Shown in pieces: positions 7,301 through 9,465 of a DNA stretch of 9,465 nt. The position numbers and the translations under genes are program-made. Origin of the DNA: Chrysiogenia bacterium (GTDB taxonomy: Bacteria; JAGRBM01). The DNA is taken from NCBI GenBank assembly GCA_020434085.1, contig JAGRBM010000247.1, positions 1 to 9,465 of the forward strand. Reading direction: 5' to 3'. Every line of letters starts with the position of its first letter. Position 1 is the first letter of the stretch. The notes below the pieces were generated by a model. That model did not search any database. It was not told where the DNA came from and was given only the letters and a program-made list of their open reading frames with translations.

Positions 7301-7531
7301 GCCCATACCGACGGCCTGATCTTCGAGTCCCCGAAATTCGACATCAGCAGCAGCGGCGATATCGACTTCAACAGTCAACGCGTGAAGATGCTGGCGCGGG
7401 TGAAAATCAGCGAGCCGCTCGACTTCGCCATCAACCAGATTCCCGTCGTCAATCGCCTTGCCGGCAACCTGGCCATACCCATTCCCATTCGCGGCACCTG
7501 GCGCGAACTGGACGTTCGTCTCGAAGAGTAG
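4316..7531 (+). CDS. AsmA/YhdP-like inner-membrane-anchored periplasmic protein
   Basis: A 1071-residue member of the AsmA-like superfamily (AsmA, YhdP, TamB, YdbH). In Gram-negatives its long proteins anchor in the inner membrane, span the periplasm as a beta-groove and are implicated in phospholipid transport to the outer membrane. Seen here: RKTVR followed by one hydrophobic helix (7-26); an AsmA-type N-terminus, PMLEARLTDLTGRRVTIERL (37-56); an Ala/Pro/Glu-rich linker (134-154); a long run of alternating beta strands; and an AsmA C-terminal-like block from about 936, including NQIAGDFVLNHGVAHTDGLIF and the IDFNSQ..KMLARVKI strands. YhdP-like architecture is favoured but the exact subgroup is unclear. 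TTG is taken as start: it directly follows the amidase TAA, AGGA lies 10 nt upstream, and the next in-frame ATG would remove the membrane helix. Translation is probably coupled to the upstream gene. Confidence 0.85.
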   Translation: MRKTVRYLLWLTGLFLLLLVGSLLILPKVLDFSPEIPMLEARLTDLTGRRVTIERLSLDLTHGVGLRAGEVSIRSASGDLEFAHLHAATFVVRILPYVLDDKIEIAGVLLDEPIVRLRRSGSASNIDDLIARFSPAPAPAAEGEEAPAAAPVPLSEQIQKALQAAPIEFLEIDHGRITYVSKPADGEEPEASAALPVLSAGPNHSEIADLKLHIGPLRPFTPVEFELSTEIRSGGSRPARIDIDGNWTFHEEDFRIAGSQLNARTSFTDLDWGWFHNVKPIADLGLERGVLSGQFHLTGNPADHFVVDGRLDGDGVRGDWPSVWAVPFEPRSLHLPLEIERQGDLLEIRISNADINGMDVRWIRMGFFQGDYPEGEFGFAMDLDVRNAEWEKDFEFYPWNAVAPSVKDTLRERIARTGRCTKTNISFENHFHDGAMWAVPGTIRIVGALEDMKMRVGLGDKGPYLSNMNLTLVHENGGLFFRNGTARVDGTVDLGFDGGFANLRENSLLELELDGAVPIAGLATVLPKYAFPAFGRQLAPLRSARGLGTARAKMGFDFETGDYSYEGKLDFSRLAFDLPDLGLQLSSLEGSLNFSPDRVETTMIRGRSGKSEVRFSIAIEDPQGKAPTFEASFNGEDLDLKPMMSALGGAHGYSAQGKISIRDFFLRAPSGEDAGPPQLSGSVHLKQTSLKGPFLSRPIEDLNCIFLLSRDGRNDFGCQALLGASDFKLSGAITSSEAGIPSGRLEAESLYVDVEDLSSSLNWSELFSGAQLLEIERERLSKHLDVDEEVADGVRVDSVEVAPPEKGNALGLELPPSLSPTALYEKGNFEIALSAASFHWKSMRGRDLIADVAARKGVVNFGEVSYQGPGGQHRFERGYVAQRLEGGFRIAMEPRLEGLDAGPFLTWLGLSKGTVEGTLDSTGALTCEGSTPDQCLSTLSGPLRIRASKGRVANVKNLKVLAQILTLLHWKGLDSYEDGIPYNQIAGDFVLNHGVAHTDGLIFESPKFDISSSGDIDFNSQRVKMLARVKISEPLDFAINQIPVVNRLAGNLAIPIPIRGTWRELDVRLEE

Positions 7532-7534
7532 ATC

Positions 7535-9229
7535 TTATTCGGAAGTGGCCGGAGTCTCTGCCTGCGGCGGGGAAACCTGCGCCGGGTCCTCGGCAGGCGC
7601 ATCGTCGAAGGTCGGCGGTGCCATCGAAGCATCATCGCTCTCTGGCTGCCCAGTCTCTTCGGGCGTCGCTTCAGGAGCCGCCACCCGCGCGAGTTCATCG
7701 CGCACCAAGTCGAGGTCCCGCTCCACGCGGGCGCGGTCGCTGAAGGCCTCGAAACGAACCAGCAAATTAGAGAGCGTCTTTTCAACCGCTTCGAGCGCCT
7801 TGCGCCGGGCAGCCGGATCTTCTTCGGCCAGCGCACGCTCGAACAGCAACGCCGCCTGCTCGCGCTGGGAGCGCGCCATCTGATCGACCACCGAGGAAAT
7901 CTTCAGCAGCGCCGCATCCTTGCGCGGGGAATCGACGAGCGAGCGATAGAGCGCCAGTGCGTCTTCATAGCGACCCTCGGCCTCGGCCTGCTCGGCGCCG
8001 CTCCACTTGTCGGCGATGCGCTGATCGCGGTCGCGCAGCTCGCCGGCCTTGCGATCGATTTCGGCGTCGCGAAACTCTTCAATCGCGCGGGCAATGAGCG
8101 CTTGTTCGTAATCGCCCGGTGAAATCTCGGCCAGCTTGTGCAGGCTCTTCTCCACCGCTTCGAGCGAGAGTCCCAGATCGAACTGGTTCCACAAGGAGTT
8201 GATCTCCAGCGTGGCGCGCTGCTCGCTGCGGCGGATGATCGCGTCACTGAGCGTCTTGGCTTCACGCGAGAGTTCGGTGCCGCGGTATTCTTTTTCGACA
8301 ATCTGCGCGAGCTTGTAGGCGCGCACAAAGTCAGTACCATCGCGCAGAATGGACTCGGCCTCCACCAGCTTGGCAAGCATCTCGCGGGCCTGCTCGCTCT
8401 GGCGCTCGCGAAGACGGCGGAGCAGTTCCTCGGCATCTCGTACCAGATCCGCGGTCACGTCGTATTCCTCGATCACTTGAGAGAGAGAATTCTGCGCCTC
8501 GTCGTAGCGCTCGGCGGCCAGGAGCCACTGGCCGCGCGCCAGCCAGAGCTGTCCGCGCGAGGGTCGGTCTTCCAGCGGCTGCACATGCGCGCCGATGCGA
8601 TCGGCGGCTTCGGAGAAACGATTGGCCGCCGCCAGTCGCTTGGCCAGCGCCCACGTGGCGTCCATCGAGAGCGGCGCCCAGTCTGCGTCCTGAATCTCCA
8701 CCAACACCAGGTCGAGCGCGGCATCGTCACCCCGGCGCGCGGCGTCGAGAATGCGATCCTCAAACGCGGGCTTGGCCTGGGGGGAGACGGATGTCTCGGG
8801 CGCGAGGGTCTCTTCGGTATCGACAATGTCCGCGATGGCATCGCGCTCGGAACTGCCCCTTAGCGCTTCGCGCGCCCGGGCGGCCGAGAGCGCGCCTGCC
8901 TCTCGCAGCGTCTCGCGCAGGGCATCGGCCTTCTCCGGGGCGACCTTAATTCGCTGGCCCTCCAGCGCTTCCCAGCGCCGTGCCGATTCGATGAGGGTTT
9001 CGAGTTCGGCGATTTCTTCGGGGCCCGCCCCCTCGGCGCGGCGCTTCTCCAACTGCGCTTCGAGCAGAGCCGGATCGGCCGGACGTTCCTCGATGAGAAC
9101 TTCGGCCTGGGGCGGTCCGGCCGGGGCCCCCGCTCCGCCACCCGTAACCTGCGCGCAGGCGCCAAGAGATGCACCCAGCGCCGCTGCCATGCCCAGATGC
9201 CAAAATACTTTGCGCGTCGATATTTTCAT
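7535..9229 (-). CDS. Helical-repeat (TPR-like) lipoprotein of unknown function
   Basis: 564 residues. The N-terminus is a lipoprotein signal: K2, R6, K7, a hydrophobic stretch, then lipobox LGAC with C25 as the lipidated residue. Ala at +2 suggests outer-membrane retention by enterobacterial rules. A Gly/Pro-rich spacer (29-40) leads to an almost wholly alpha-helical body (about 52-515) rich in Glu, Arg and Ala. TPR-like helix pairs are clearest at 226-256 (LWLARGQWLLAAERYDEAQNSL) and 410-445 (AEQAEAEGRYEDALALYRSL); others are weak. The last 45-50 residues are Pro/Ala/Glu-rich and likely disordered. No catalytic motif is seen. TPR lipoproteins often serve as scaffolds in envelope assembly, so a role there is a guess. 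No Shine-Dalgarno site precedes the ATG. The gene converges on the AsmA-like gene with 3 bp between stops and no terminator hairpin. I do not recognise a named family. Confidence 0.85.
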   Translation of the reverse strand: MKISTRKVFWHLGMAAALGASLGACAQVTGGGAGAPAGPPQAEVLIEERPADPALLEAQLEKRRAEGAGPEEIAELETLIESARRWEALEGQRIKVAPEKADALRETLREAGALSAARAREALRGSSERDAIADIVDTEETLAPETSVSPQAKPAFEDRILDAARRGDDAALDLVLVEIQDADWAPLSMDATWALAKRLAAANRFSEAADRIGAHVQPLEDRPSRGQLWLARGQWLLAAERYDEAQNSLSQVIEEYDVTADLVRDAEELLRRLRERQSEQAREMLAKLVEAESILRDGTDFVRAYKLAQIVEKEYRGTELSREAKTLSDAIIRRSEQRATLEINSLWNQFDLGLSLEAVEKSLHKLAEISPGDYEQALIARAIEEFRDAEIDRKAGELRDRDQRIADKWSGAEQAEAEGRYEDALALYRSLVDSPRKDAALLKISSVVDQMARSQREQAALLFERALAEEDPAARRKALEAVEKTLSNLLVRFEAFSDRARVERDLDLVRDELARVAAPEATPEETGQPESDDASMAPPTFDDAPAEDPAQVSPPQAETPATSE

Positions 9230-9239
9230 TGCAAAACGG

Positions 9240-9245
9240 AGTCTA
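9240..9245 (-). promoter_or_regulatory. Possible -10 box of the lipoprotein gene
   Basis: On the - strand TAGACT (four of six matches to TATAAT) stands 10 nt before the ATG at 9229, with a poor TCGCAA 17 bp upstream of it. If used, the transcript would have a leader of only about 5 nt, which fits the lack of a ribosome binding site. The evidence is weak. Confidence 0.3.
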
Positions 9246-9318
9246 GCCGCCCCGAGCCGGCGTTGCGAGCCGAGACGCCCGGGTCAGGCCCCCCGCCGGA
9301 AAAGCACTTGAGAGAGTC

Positions 9319-9347
9319 TTGCCAGCCGGGGCCGGCCAGTGTAGATT
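9319..9347 (+). promoter_or_regulatory. Sigma-70 promoter of the tRNA-Val gene
   Basis: TTGCCA (9319-9324, five of six matches to the -35) is separated by exactly 17 bp from TAGATT (9342-9347, four of six to the -10). Transcription would start near 9354, about 6 nt before the mature 5' end of the tRNA. The spacer is GC-rich and holds a GGCCGGCC palindrome. Confidence 0.65.
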
Positions 9348-9359
9348 CCGCCTTCCCGT

Positions 9360-9434
9360 GGGCGCATAACTCAGCGGGAGAGTGCCACCTTCACACGGTG
9401 GAAGTCGCAGGTTCGATCCCTGCTGCGCCCACCA
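9360..9434 (+). tRNA. tRNA-Val (anticodon CAC)
   Basis: A full cloverleaf can be folded by eye. The acceptor stem GGGCGCA pairs with TGCGCCC; the D arm is ACTC-AGCGGGA-GAGT; the anticodon stem CCACC/GGTGG holds loop TTCACAC, giving anticodon CAC, which reads GUG (Val). A 5-base variable loop AAGTC and T arm GCAGG-TTCGATC-CCTGC follow. The discriminator is A9431 and CCA is encoded at 9432-9434. GUG is expected to be a heavily used Val codon in this GC-rich genome. Confidence 0.96.
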
Positions 9435-9464
9435 GCCTTCGCTCCCTTCGGGAGCTGCGGCTGG
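9432..9464 (+). terminator. Terminator-like hairpin overlapping the tRNA 3' end (window ends inside its tail)
   Basis: CCAGCC (9432-9437) pairs with GGCTGG (9459-9464), and an inner GCTCCC (9441-9446) pairs with GGGAGC (9450-9455) around a TTC loop, with TTC/TGC internal loops between the stems. The outer stem uses the encoded CCA of the tRNA. A U-tract would lie beyond the window, so a terminator is likely but unproven; a tRNA-processing hairpin is the alternative. Confidence 0.5.
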
Positions 9465-9465
9465 C

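Noticed and set aside
9360-9465. tRNA as an integration site for a mobile element
   Set aside because: No integrase gene, direct repeat of the tRNA 3' end or composition break is visible near it within the window.

Overview
The window is chromosomal DNA from a GC-rich bacterium. Codon use, Shine-Dalgarno sites, a diderm AsmA/YhdP-like envelope protein, an outer-membrane-type lipoprotein and an RcsF-like domain all fit a Gram-negative, probably a deltaproteobacterial-type lineage (Myxococcota/Desulfobacterota and relatives). The exact taxon cannot be read from the sequence. I see no insertion sequence, phage gene or CRISPR array.

Layout. (1) 1-687, + strand: the 3' part of a gene whose product joins an RcsF-like four-cysteine domain to a TolB/CsgG-like domain. 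It is visibly more AT-rich than the rest. (2) 702-728: a strong bidirectional terminator between this gene and the convergent operon that follows. (3) 771-3215, - strand: a two-gene operon of divergent acyl-CoA dehydrogenase (ACAD) paralogues, with a good Shine-Dalgarno site in front of each. Its promoter (-35 TTGACA at 3340-3345) lies just upstream of a perfect inverted repeat at 3282-3305 that closely resembles the TetR-type FadR operator of fatty-acid degradation genes. (4) 3497-7531, + strand: a nitrilase-superfamily omega-amidase (YafV/Nit2 type), followed with no gap by a 1071-residue AsmA/YhdP-like membrane-anchored protein that starts with TTG. (5) 7535-9229, - strand: a helical-repeat lipoprotein convergent with the AsmA-like gene, only 3 bp away. 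(6) 9319-9464, + strand: a tRNA-Val(CAC) gene with a recognisable promoter and a terminator-like hairpin.

The most interesting element is the ACAD pair. The upstream protein has lost the catalytic glutamate but keeps the motifs a subunit donates to its neighbour's FAD site (R..FG and Q..GG.G). The downstream protein keeps the catalytic Glu and the flavin-ring motifs (TEP.AGSD, ITNG) but has lost the donated ones. The losses are complementary, which predicts an obligate heteromeric enzyme with one complete FAD/active site per heterodimer, like the actinobacterial alpha2beta2 steroid side-chain ACADs. A probable acyl-CoA-responsive TetR repressor would control it. The substrate is not visible from the sequence.
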